A stretch of DNA of 15,784 bases, taken from NCBI GenBank assembly GCA_035945515.1, contig DASZAE010000151.1, positions 1 to 15,784 on the forward strand. Reading direction: 5' to 3'. The stretch comes from RH2-MAG17b sp035945515. GTDB lineage: Bacteria; Acidobacteriota; Terriglobia; UBA7540. The notes under the pieces were generated by a model. The model saw only the letters and a program-made list of their open reading frames with translations. It made no database searches and had not been told where the DNA came from. Positions 8,384 through 14,940 of this stretch are shown in pieces. Each line of letters starts with the position of its first letter. Position 1 is the first letter of the stretch. The translations under genes and the position numbers were made by a program.

Positions 8384-8523
8384 CTACACTTCCCCTCATA
8401 CTCAGATTTTGCTGGTCCCGAAAAGCACGGTAAGTTGCGCTACGGTTGGCGCGCCGGAAGCCGGCGCATGGCCTTCGTTTACACGCTTGCGGTTCGTTGA
8501 AACGCGAAAGGAGCGCACAACGC

Positions 8524-8552
8524 TGTTTATCAAAAGGATAATACTTTGTCAA
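8524..8552 (-). promoter_or_regulatory. Putative sigma-70 promoter of the TonB receptor
   Basis: On the minus strand, a perfect TTGACA (8552-8547) is followed after 17 bases by TAAACA (8529-8524). The -35 is consensus and the -10 is weak. It points at the receptor gene and would give a leader of about 135 nt. Confidence 0.4.
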
Positions 8553-8722
8553 GTGAGAAGCGCATTGTAGTTGCAGCCTCCGGCGAGCGAGGTCCGAAGT
8601 AACTACCCCCCGGCAGAAGGCTTTACGATTGTTGGCCCCCTCGACAGTAACAATCTTACAACAAGAGGACACTGGCGTGACACACGCCGACCGCGTCCCT
8701 GCCATCCTGAGCGGGTGACGGA

Positions 8723-8758
8723 GAAACCCTCAATGGGCCGGGCAGCCGGCTGGGTTTC
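8723..8758. repeat. Two-tier stem-loop upstream of the ferritin-like gene
   Basis: The outer arms GAAACCC (8723-8729) and GGGTTTC (8752-8758) enclose the inner hairpin GCCGG-gcag-CCGGC (8737-8750). It lies 17 bases before the ribosome-binding site of the next gene and would be part of its 5' leader if transcription starts upstream. The flanking CATCCTGAGC (8703-8712) resembles the intergenic repeat at 14778. Confidence 0.45.
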
Positions 8759-8787
8759 AGCCGTCCCAACTTCTCAAGGAGGCAAAG

Positions 8788-9906
8788 ATGACTAATTCGC
8801 ATAATACAAAGGGTTCGGCGAGCCGCCGCTCGTTTCTGAAAAAAGGACTCGCTGCGGGTGGAGGCGCGGCAATGGGGGCTGGTTTACTGGCCAAAGCGAT
8901 CCCGGCTCTCGGCCAGGACGATGACGGCCGTCTCACGCGAGGCGACGCCGCCATCCTCCGCTTTCTGACCGCGCTCGAGATAATCGAAAGCGACCTCTGG
9001 CTGCAGTACAACGAGCTGGGGGGAATTCAAGGCACAAAAGAAGTGCCGGGGGGAACAGGGAGCCAGCCTTACATCACTGCGCTCTCCGTGCTTGACCCCG
9101 ACATGCCGCAGTACATCCACGACAACACCGAAGACGAGATCAGCCACTTCCATTTTCTGAACGATTACTTGGACTCGAAAGGGGAAGCGAAGGTTGATAT
9201 GAAGATGTTCCGAAATCTGCAAGGCAGCATGGCGACCGGATCCGCGCAGAAACCGCGGATCACAAACCTGCTGCAGCTTACGGTAGACACAAGCTGGTGG
9301 ACCCGCTACCGCAGCCGCGCGCAAAACCCCGATCTCGATCCCGGATTCCAGTTCCCGCAAGCTATTCCGGCGCTGAGCATGGGCCAGTTTCCCGCCATCC
9401 CCGTCACCGATGCGGATCTAAGCCCGACCAATCACATTCAGGCCATCGCGAGCACGGCTGGATTCCATTTTGGCTTCATCGAGCAGGGCGGCTCCAGCCT
9501 GTATCCGTCACTGGCGCAGCGGGTGACGAGTCCCGAAGTGCTGCGCATTCTGCTGAGCATTGGGCCTACCGAGACATCTCATTTTCAAACTTGGCACGAT
9601 AAAGCCGGCAACGCGCCGGCCATCACCGACCCCAACAATCCCAAGCTGATTTTTCCCAACCTGAACGCTTCACCGTTTGGCGGCGAAGACTTTCAGACCA
9701 ACCTGATCATGCCGGAGCCGTGCCCGTTCCTCAACCGCAAGTTCCATCCGGTTTCGATTATCCGGCCCACGGAAACCAACGGGGCTGCGATGGGGGCTTT
9801 GAAGGCATTGACCGCCGACGGTCTCTTCATCGGTCAAACGCCGCAGTTCTTTGAGTTCATGCGCGATTTGGCGGAAGACGCGGACGCGGCAAGGAGCGGG
9901 CAGTAG
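8788..9906 (+). CDS. Tat-exported ferritin-like di-metal protein
   Basis: 372-residue protein with a twin-arginine signal: SRRSFLKK at residues 12-19, then a Gly/Ala-rich hydrophobic stretch and probable cleavage near Gly42. The mature part is a ferritin-like helical protein with a full carboxylate di-metal ligand set: Glu64 or Glu67 (EIIESDLW), Glu117-x-x-His120 (EDEISHFHFL), Glu232 (FIEQGG) and Glu262-x-x-His265 (GPTETSHFQTWHDK). This E/ExxH/E/ExxH order is that of diiron or dimanganese four-helix bundles. About 110 residues separate the second and third ligand helices, a long insertion compared with plain ferritins. Tat export fits folding with metal in the cytoplasm before translocation. 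The start is secure: AAGGAGG lies five bases upstream. It could store metal, detoxify peroxide or oxidise a substrate; sequence does not decide. It converges with the kinase gene. Confidence 0.87.
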   Translation: MTNSHNTKGSASRRSFLKKGLAAGGGAAMGAGLLAKAIPALGQDDDGRLTRGDAAILRFLTALEIIESDLWLQYNELGGIQGTKEVPGGTGSQPYITALSVLDPDMPQYIHDNTEDEISHFHFLNDYLDSKGEAKVDMKMFRNLQGSMATGSAQKPRITNLLQLTVDTSWWTRYRSRAQNPDLDPGFQFPQAIPALSMGQFPAIPVTDADLSPTNHIQAIASTAGFHFGFIEQGGSSLYPSLAQRVTSPEVLRILLSIGPTETSHFQTWHDKAGNAPAITDPNNPKLIFPNLNASPFGGEDFQTNLIMPEPCPFLNRKFHPVSIIRPTETNGAAMGALKALTADGLFIGQTPQFFEFMRDLAEDADAARSGQ

Positions 9907-9926
9907 GCGGCTCTGCAATTCCGCTC
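9894..9926. terminator. Possible bidirectional hairpin between convergent genes
   Basis: GAGCGG (9894-9899) pairs with CCGCTC (9921-9926), with an inner GCAG/CTGC pair (9900-9903, 9913-9916). It overlaps the 3' end of the ferritin-like gene and fills the 23-base gap before the kinase stop codon. Only a weak T-rich tail (TCTCTT) follows, so intrinsic termination is uncertain. Confidence 0.3.
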
Positions 9927-9929
9927 TCT

Positions 9930-11696
9930 TCAAACTTGCGTGGCGAGGGCCGGCGGCGCGCCCTTCGGCAGCGTGACCCGGAAAATGGTTCCATCGTGTC
10001 CGGTATGCTCAATCGAGATCGCGCCGCCGTGGTCCTCAAGCATTTTCTGCACCACGGCGAGCCCAAGCCCGGTGCCGTTTTCCTTGCCGTAGCTCACGAA
10101 GGGGTGGAAAACGGAATTCCGGATGGGCTCGGGTATTCCGGGGCCATTGTCGGCGATCCGCGCCTCAATTCCACCGTCGAACTGGCGGATGCGCACCTCG
10201 ATCAGCCCGAGCTCCGGCGGGACGGCCTCGCACGCATTGAGCAGCAGGTTGTGAAAAACGCGATCGAGCTTGATGGGGTCGAACCATCCGTCGCACTTCC
10301 CCTCGTGCCAGACGCTGATGCCGATCCGGCGGAATTCCGGGCGCGCCTGCACAGCCTGGATGGCCCGCCGCACCGAATCCTCAAGATTGCAGTAATGCGG
10401 CCTGATGCTCTGGCGGTTCTTTGAGAATTCAAGCAGCGAGTCAATCAGCTCCGACATGCGGTTCACCGCCTGCCGGATTTCGGCGAAGAAATCGCCGCGT
10501 TGCGAATCCGACAGCCTGGCTTCGGATAGGAACTCGGCATAGGCCAGAATCGCCGTCAAGGGGTGCCGGAGGTCGTGCGAGATGGCGCTGGCCATGCTCC
10601 CCATTGTCGCCAGCCGTTCGGCATGCAAGAGCTCGTTTTGAGTCGCTTGCAAGCTCTCTCTCATGCGGTGAAAAGCGCCGGTCAGCTCGCCCACTTCGTC
10701 CTGGCTAGTCGGCAAAAGGGGATAGTTGTAGTCGCCTTTTTCGAGCGCCCTCACGCCGGACACCAGATTATCCAGCGGGCGGGTTACCGTGTGGGAGATC
10801 AGGAACGCCAGCCCGATGCCCGCGAGAACCGCCGCAAGGCCAATCGCGAAAAGGCGGCGGTTCAAACTGAGGAGAAACATCGTCGCCTTGTCATAAGATT
10901 TCAGCACCATCAGGCTGACCGCCGCTTCGCCCGGCGGCGGAAGCTTGACGGAAACGCCCACAAACCGTTCCTTGCCCAGTTTGAAATCACGCACCCTTCC
11001 GTAGGTTCCATCTCCCTGCCCATCGGTTCCCAGGCCCGCCGCCGGAATCTCCATTTGTTGATCCCGCGGCAGCGTCGAAACCACCAGACGTCCGCCGTAT
11101 AGAAACGCCGCCTGGCTCGAAGCCACCTGCCGGACTTCATTGGCTACGGCCGGCCCGATCTCGTAGCCGATGGCGAGCACGCCCAGGGGCACGCCATCGG
11201 AAGGGGGTCCAAAATAGATGGGCTGAAGAAATACTCGATAGAGATGGCCCTTGCCGTACCACCAGTCGCGGCTCTCGCCTGCCGCGAGCGAGCGGCGCAG
11301 GGAAGCCTGGGCCGAGGCGGGGGTGAAGCCCGGAGTCCTGGTGTCTAAAGCCGCTATTTTCCCCGCGCGGTCGGCGAGCACGAACAAATCGCTTCCCACC
11401 GTGCGCCACAGTTCCACGGACCCGTCCTGAATTGTAGCGGGGTCATTGGTGGTCATGAGCGCGCGCAGGGTCGGCAGGTCTGCCAGCAAGCGGGCCGAAC
11501 GCACCAGCCACGCCTCGCGATGGCGCTGGAAATTCTTAAAGGTCACGAGCGAGTTGTGGACGGCTTCGTTCAAGTCCCCGCGCACCTTCTTTTCCATCCG
11601 GCGGCGCACCACGTAGACGGTTGCGCACGCCAGCAGGCAGGAAATGGAAATGATGGAGAATAAGAGCTTGGTGCGCAGCCGGGTCTTGTTTAACAT
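9930..11696 (-). CDS. Membrane sensor histidine kinase
   Basis: 588-residue two-component kinase. Order from the chosen start: TM1 at about 9-29; a periplasmic sensing region of about 250 residues with no recognised ligand motif (possibly a Cache-like fold); TM2 at about 285-304 (IGLAAVLAGIGLAFLI); HAMP at about 306-358 (TRPLDNLVSGVRALEKGDY); HisKA with phospho-acceptor His374 in ISHDLRHPLTAI; and the ATP-binding domain with N-box Asn487 (NLLLNACEA), Asp516 in DNGPGIP, and GTGLGL. All catalytic boxes are intact. The start is set at MLNKTRLRTK (11696) because the in-frame ATG at 11720 falls inside a REP element, but neither start has a good Shine-Dalgarno sequence and 11720 (596 residues) stays possible. 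It lies 111 bases downstream of the response regulator on the same strand and is almost certainly its partner. The signal sensed is unknown. Confidence 0.92.
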   Translation of the reverse strand: MLNKTRLRTKLLFSIISISCLLACATVYVVRRRMEKKVRGDLNEAVHNSLVTFKNFQRHREAWLVRSARLLADLPTLRALMTTNDPATIQDGSVELWRTVGSDLFVLADRAGKIAALDTRTPGFTPASAQASLRRSLAAGESRDWWYGKGHLYRVFLQPIYFGPPSDGVPLGVLAIGYEIGPAVANEVRQVASSQAAFLYGGRLVVSTLPRDQQMEIPAAGLGTDGQGDGTYGRVRDFKLGKERFVGVSVKLPPPGEAAVSLMVLKSYDKATMFLLSLNRRLFAIGLAAVLAGIGLAFLISHTVTRPLDNLVSGVRALEKGDYNYPLLPTSQDEVGELTGAFHRMRESLQATQNELLHAERLATMGSMASAISHDLRHPLTAILAYAEFLSEARLSDSQRGDFFAEIRQAVNRMSELIDSLLEFSKNRQSIRPHYCNLEDSVRRAIQAVQARPEFRRIGISVWHEGKCDGWFDPIKLDRVFHNLLLNACEAVPPELGLIEVRIRQFDGGIEARIADNGPGIPEPIRNSVFHPFVSYGKENGTGLGLAVVQKMLEDHGGAISIEHTGHDGTIFRVTLPKGAPPALATQV

Positions 11697-11707
11697 GGAG
11701 GCTTCTG

Positions 11708-11779
11708 GTAACGCCGGCATCCCTTCGCTACGCTCAGGGCAGGCTCTGCCGGCAAAGGCCGCCGGGACGGCGGCGCTAC
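11708..11779. repeat. Class-2 REP-like doublet, copy 2, with a 24-nt loop insertion
   Basis: Same part order as the element at 4520-4567: GTAACGCCGGCATCC (11708-11722), then TGCCGGCA (11747-11754), then GCCGCCG-gga-CGGCGGC (11758-11774) and CTAC (11776-11779). The bases 11723-11746 are an extra segment, itself near-palindromic (CCCTTCG...CTCAGGG including neighbouring bases), placed exactly in the loop of the first hairpin. It lies between the response-regulator and kinase genes. Confidence 0.6.
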
Positions 11780-11807
11780 ATTGTAAACTTAATTGGCGGA
11801 CACTCCA

Positions 11808-12485
11808 CTAGGGCACAAACTTGTAACCCGCTCCGTGAATGGTCCGGAAGTGGATGGGCCGCTCGGGGTTGGATTCGAGCTTCTGCCGAAGTCTCAAGAT
11901 GTGATTATCAACGGTGCGTGTTGAGGGATAGCAATCGTATCCCCAGACCTGGTTCAACAACTCGTCGCGCGAGATCACGCGCTCGGGAAACTGGGCGAAA
12001 TACTTCAGCACCTTGAACTCCTGCGGCGTCATCTCCACCAGGTGGCCATCGCGGAGCAGCTCCATCCGGGGGAAATTGACGCTGACATCGGCAAAGCTGA
12101 ATTGATCGATCATCCCGGCGCGATGCGAGCGGCGCAAGGTCATGCGAACTCTGGCCAGCAGCTCCTTGGGGCTGAACGGCTTGGTGATGTAATCGTCCGC
12201 GCCGATTTCGAGCAGCAGGATTTTGTCCACCTCGTCGGTGGTCGCGCTCAGAATTAGAATTGGGACCGCCGGCGAAATCTTGCGAATCTCGCTGCACACT
12301 TCACGCCCAGACATCTGCGGAAGTTTCAAATCCAGCAGCACCAGCGCGGGCGCCGAAGCGCGAAACGCCGCCAGGCCGGCCGCCCCGTCGGTGGCGAATG
12401 AGAGGAGAAAACCCTCCCCTTCAAAGAGCTCCTTCAGCGCCTTGTGAATAGTCTTGTCGTCTTCAATAATCAGCAGTTTTTCCAT
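11808..12485 (-). CDS. OmpR/PhoB-family response regulator
   Basis: 225-residue DNA-binding regulator. The receiver domain (about 1-118) has the acidic pair Asp9/Asp10, phospho-acceptor Asp52 in VLLDLKLP, Ser80 at the Ser/Thr switch position, and Lys102 in ITKPF. The winged-helix effector (about 128-225) has EMTPQEFKVLKYF, the recognition-helix region STRTVDNHILRLRQKL and the C-terminal wing HFRTIHGAGYKFVP. Full length and no missing residue. It is transcribed first, with the histidine kinase downstream, giving the usual regulator-kinase order. The closest divergent transcription unit is the porin/cupredoxin pair at 13089-15663, about 600 bases away; it is a possible but unproven target. Confidence 0.95.
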   Translation of the reverse strand: MEKLLIIEDDKTIHKALKELFEGEGFLLSFATDGAAGLAAFRASAPALVLLDLKLPQMSGREVCSEIRKISPAVPILILSATTDEVDKILLLEIGADDYITKPFSPKELLARVRMTLRRSHRAGMIDQFSFADVSVNFPRMELLRDGHLVEMTPQEFKVLKYFAQFPERVISRDELLNQVWGYDCYPSTRTVDNHILRLRQKLESNPERPIHFRTIHGAGYKFVP

Positions 12486-12739
12486 AGTGCTTTTTACGCT
12501 CGCTTACGAATTGATTGCGTGGTATAACGGCGTTCAACCCCTATCCATCAGACCCGAAGCATGATGGCCCCGGCGAAGCATCTGCTCGTGAATCAAAAAG
12601 CGGATTCTTCGCAATGTTTAGGATGACAGACACCCATGTGTGGGTTGCAAAATGGCCAGAGGCCGCCACTATAGCCCCGCTGCCTGTGTTTTGCTGCACA
12701 CCCCTAAGCCTACAACAAAATGGGCCTGGATATTCCGGC

Positions 12740-12756
12740 TTGACACTTTTTTGACA
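12740..12756 (+). promoter_or_regulatory. Tandem TTGACA hexamers
   Basis: TTGACA occurs at 12740-12745 and again at 12751-12756, eleven bases apart, in an AT-rich stretch. They are perfect -35 hexamers on the plus strand, but no strong -10 sits at 16-18 bases (best candidates TTTACC and GATAGA). They could belong to the porin gene's promoter region, although they are over 300 bases from its start. Weakly supported. Confidence 0.2.
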
Positions 12757-12806
12757 ATAATTTTACCACCCGTGGATAGAAGAGCGGGGCGCCGGATGAC
12801 ATCAAA

Positions 12807-12869
12807 AAAAATCGTCCCATTTGTCTCAAAAGTCTCAGAGGAGCGTGATAGGCTTATGGAGTGCGGCAG
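12807..12869 (+). repeat. Direct repeat, copy A
   Basis: About 63 bases roughly 75% identical to 13005-13065. The best-kept block is GTCCCATTTGTCTCAA versus GTCTCATTTGTCTCAA (15/16), and both copies end in TTATGGAG(T)GCGGCAG. This copy runs straight into the TIR-bounded element. It contains repeated TCTCA pentamers. Confidence 0.6.
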
Positions 12870-12957
12870 CGTGCTGCCGCTTTGACAGGGGCGAGTCCCG
12901 CCCGCGCCCAAAGCAAGCTTCCGGCGGAATATAGCGGGAGCAAGCTCCCGCACTCCA
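12857..12957. repeat. 101-bp element with 10-bp perfect terminal inverted repeats
   Basis: The ends TGGAGTGCGG (12857-12866) and CCGCACTCCA (12948-12957) are exact inverted copies. Inside are two strong hairpins: GCGGCAG-cgtg-CTGCCGC next to the left end and GCGGGAGC-aa-GCTCCCGC next to the right end. The element is non-coding and MITE-like in size and build. No target-site duplication is obvious. Confidence 0.6.
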
Positions 12958-13004
12958 AATCACGGAACGAACCCTAGGGGTCCTTTAGAATCAATGTTTC
13001 TAAT

Positions 13005-13065
13005 AAAAACCGTCTCATTTGTCTCAACATCTCATGGCGGCTTGTTGGGTTTATGGAGGCGGCAG
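13005..13065 (+). repeat. Direct repeat, copy B, in the porin leader
   Basis: Second copy of the 60-bp repeat, ending 23 bases before the porin start codon, so it should lie in or near the 5' leader. It contains GTCTCATTTGTCTCAA followed by CATCTCA. The ATG at 13053, in frame with the porin, belongs to this repeat and is not preferred as a start. Confidence 0.6.
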
Positions 13066-13088
13066 GCGAGAATGACGCGGAGGAAATC

Positions 13089-14750
13089 ATGCGTAAGCCA
13101 GCAAGCCGGCGCGCGGCCAAGCGCGCACTCTGGTGTGTTGTCATTGCTTTCGGGATCGCCGTGGGCTGTTCCGGACAAAGCTCTGGATTACAGCCTCAAA
13201 AGGGGTCCGCGCCGCAGTCCAACGCGGCCCTTGAGTCCGAGATCAAGGACCTCCGCTCGCAAATGGCGCTGATGAAGAGCCAGATGGAGAGTCAGATGGC
13301 GCAAATGGCAGCCGAAACCTCTAGGTTGCGCGCCGAGCTCGATGCGACACGGGAGCAGGCCGGCCTAACCCGGCCTGCGCAGATGCCCGCTGCGCCGCCA
13401 GCCGCGAGCGATCTCGCCAGCGTTGCCGCGAAGCAGGTTGACCCTCCGGCCCAATTAAGCCAATTAAGTCAGACTGAGCAAACAGGCGCTCCTTCGAGTG
13501 GTGAATCCGCGCTCCACAAGGTTGAGAAGCGGCTGGCCAGCGTTGAGGAGCAGCAAGGGCTTTTGCAGAGCGAAGTGAAGGATCAAAACCAGGAGAAGGT
13601 GGAGAGCGCATCAAAGTACCGCGTCCAGCTTTCCGGCATCGCCTTATTCAACGCTTTCACCAACCGCGGGCAGGCGGATAATCTGGACGTTCCGCAAATC
13701 GCGGAGGATCCCGGGCCTTTTACTTCCAATGCGACGTTCGGCGCGACGGTGCGGCAGTCTGAGATTGGCTTGCAAGTGTTCGGCCCCGATCTGGCAGGTG
13801 CTCGAATTCACGGCGAGGTGCAGACGGATTTCTTCGGCGGTTTCCCTTCCGCCCCCAATGGCAGCACCTCCGGGATTATGCGCATTCGCACGGCAACGGT
13901 GCATCTCGACTGGCAGAACACGTCGGTGGTGGCCGGGCAGGATTCGCTCTTTTTCGCGCCTGTTACGCCTACTTCCTTTGCATCGCTCGCCGAGCCGGCT
14001 TTTGCCTATTCGGGAAGTCTTTGGGCGTGGGTGCCGCAGATTCGCGTGGAACACCGCTTCCATTACTCGGAGAGCTCGTCGGTGCTGGTTGAGGGATGCC
14101 TGCTGGATTCGCTGAGCGGCGAGCCGCCCTATGACAGCTTCTATAGCATAGCCCAGGCCGGGGAACAGTCGGGCCAGCCCGCCTATGCCGGCAGATTAGC
14201 GTGGCAGCGGACTTCCTCAGGCAGAGAGACGACCCTAGGACTAGGCGGCTATTACGGCTCGCAAAACTGGGGCTTTGGACGGAATATTCCCGGCTGGGCG
14301 CTGAGCGCCGATTGGAACGCGCCCCTCGGCCGCTGGTTCAGCCTTTCGGGAGAAATCTACCGTGGACACGCCGTTGGGGGCCTGGGCGCTGGACTAGGAA
14401 GGAGCGTGTTGTACAATGGACCGCTGACCGATCCGCTTACCTCCGTCTTGGGCCTGAACTCCGTGGGCGGATGGGGGCAGCTTAAGTTTCATCCGCTCGA
14501 GAGGCTGGAATTCAACGTGGCCTTCGGAGAGGATGAGTCCTTTGCTTCCGACCTCCGGCGCTTCCAGAGTGCGCAAAGCTATTTCGATCCGGCGCTTAAC
14601 CGGAACCAGAGCGGCCTTTTCAATGTCATCTTTTACCCTCGCTCGGACCTCGTGCTTTCCCTGGAATACCGGCGGCTGAGAACGAGCGAAATTAGCAATA
14701 CGATTTACCGGGCGGGCCAGGTGAACCTTGGAATCGGAGTTTTATTTTAG
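13089..14750 (+). CDS. DcaP-like coiled-coil outer-membrane porin
   Basis: 553-residue exported protein. MRKPASRRAAKRALWCVVIA is a positively charged, hydrophobic signal; Cys27 in IAVGCS only weakly resembles a lipobox. Residues 44-92 form a methionine-rich coiled coil (RSQMALMKSQMESQM), followed by a Pro/Ala linker and a second short helix at about 140-170. The rest, from YRVQLSGIALFNAF, is alternating beta-strand ending NLGIGVLF, as for a barrel. A signal peptide, periplasmic coiled coil and about 16-stranded barrel is the layout of the DcaP trimeric porin family, which carries small organic anions; the substrate here is unknown. Start choice: GGAGG lies five bases upstream of 13089, whereas the in-frame ATG at 13053 lies in a repeat. 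The cupredoxin gene follows on the same strand after a repeat-bearing gap of 190 bases. Confidence 0.8.
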   Translation: MRKPASRRAAKRALWCVVIAFGIAVGCSGQSSGLQPQKGSAPQSNAALESEIKDLRSQMALMKSQMESQMAQMAAETSRLRAELDATREQAGLTRPAQMPAAPPAASDLASVAAKQVDPPAQLSQLSQTEQTGAPSSGESALHKVEKRLASVEEQQGLLQSEVKDQNQEKVESASKYRVQLSGIALFNAFTNRGQADNLDVPQIAEDPGPFTSNATFGATVRQSEIGLQVFGPDLAGARIHGEVQTDFFGGFPSAPNGSTSGIMRIRTATVHLDWQNTSVVAGQDSLFFAPVTPTSFASLAEPAFAYSGSLWAWVPQIRVEHRFHYSESSSVLVEGCLLDSLSGEPPYDSFYSIAQAGEQSGQPAYAGRLAWQRTSSGRETTLGLGGYYGSQNWGFGRNIPGWALSADWNAPLGRWFSLSGEIYRGHAVGGLGAGLGRSVLYNGPLTDPLTSVLGLNSVGGWGQLKFHPLERLEFNVAFGEDESFASDLRRFQSAQSYFDPALNRNQSGLFNVIFYPRSDLVLSLEYRRLRTSEISNTIYRAGQVNLGIGVLF

Positions 14751-14768
14751 CAGTTTGTTGAAAAACTG
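14751..14768 (+). terminator. Small hairpin directly after the porin stop
   Basis: CAGTTT-gttgaa-AAACTG begins at the first base after the stop codon and is followed by TTTGGG. The stem is AT-rich and short, so it is at best a weak terminator; it may instead be the edge of the adjacent repeat. Confidence 0.25.
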
Positions 14769-14777
14769 TTTGGGTCT

Positions 14778-14863
14778 GTCATTCTGAGCGAAGCGAAGAA
14801 CCTGCTTTTTAATTGAATCAATGACTTGCAAGATCCTTCGTCGCCTTCGCTCCTCAAATGAAA
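14778..14863. repeat. Imperfect inverted repeat (GTCATTCTGAGCGAAGCGAAG type)
   Basis: The left arm from 14778 (GTCATTCTGAGCGAAGCG) pairs imperfectly with a right arm ending at 14863 (CTTCGTCGCCTTCGCTCC, then TCAAATGAAA). Pieces of the same kind occur at 8703 (CATCCTGAGC) and 12602-12630 on the other strand. An ATG at 14821, in frame with the cupredoxin gene, lies inside this repeat and is not used as a start. Confidence 0.55.
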
Positions 14864-14940
14864 GCGCCGACGGGTCTTTCAAGGAGCTGTTAGGCGCCGC
14901 ATTCGTAGAGAAAATGAGCCGTGCTCGGATCAGGTCTGCG

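Larger units (their letters stand above)
8384..8787. other. Divergent intergenic region, no gene seen
   Basis: 404 bases between the TonB-receptor and ferritin-like genes. It holds a palindrome GCGCCGG-aag-CCGGCGC at 8451-8467, a minus-strand promoter candidate at 8524-8552, a short dyad GATTGTT...AACAATC around 8627-8655, and a two-tier stem-loop at 8723-8758. Reading frames crossing it are short or overlap the flanking genes antisense and lack convincing starts, so none is called. Confidence 0.6.
12486..13088. other. Long repeat-bearing intergenic region, no gene called
   Basis: About 600 bases between the divergent regulator and porin genes. Contents in order: GATTCTTCGCAATG...AGGATGACAGA (12602-12630), related to the repeat at 14778; a decayed REP fragment GGCCAGAGGCCGCCACTATA (12654-12673); two TTGACA hexamers; a 60-bp direct repeat (12807 and 13005); a TIR-bounded element (12857-12957); and a dyad TTAGAA...TTCTAA (12985-13003). 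Short open frames here run through these repeats, and none has a Shine-Dalgarno sequence plus protein-like composition. Confidence 0.65.

Noticed and set aside
8437..8467. A further REP unit upstream of the TonB receptor.
   Set aside because: The hairpin GCGCCGG-aag-CCGGCGC is real, but CTAC is on the wrong side and the stem matches neither class well; kept only as a palindrome.
8007..8705. A 232-codon minus-strand frame crossing the TonB-receptor start.
   Set aside because: It overlaps the receptor's N-terminal coding region in another frame, is Arg-rich without motifs, and runs through repeats.
12515..12953. Several 75-95 codon frames in the gap between regulator and porin.
   Set aside because: They are made of REP fragments, TIR sequence and low-complexity composition, with no ribosome-binding site or protein-like motif.
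12807..13065. CRISPR-like array from repeated TCTCA blocks.
   Set aside because: Only two diverged copies about 200 bases apart, no regular spacers and no cas genes.
13053..13088. Upstream ATG as the porin start.
   Set aside because: It lies inside a direct repeat, has no Shine-Dalgarno and would put acidic residues ahead of the signal peptide; 13089 has GGAGG at good spacing.
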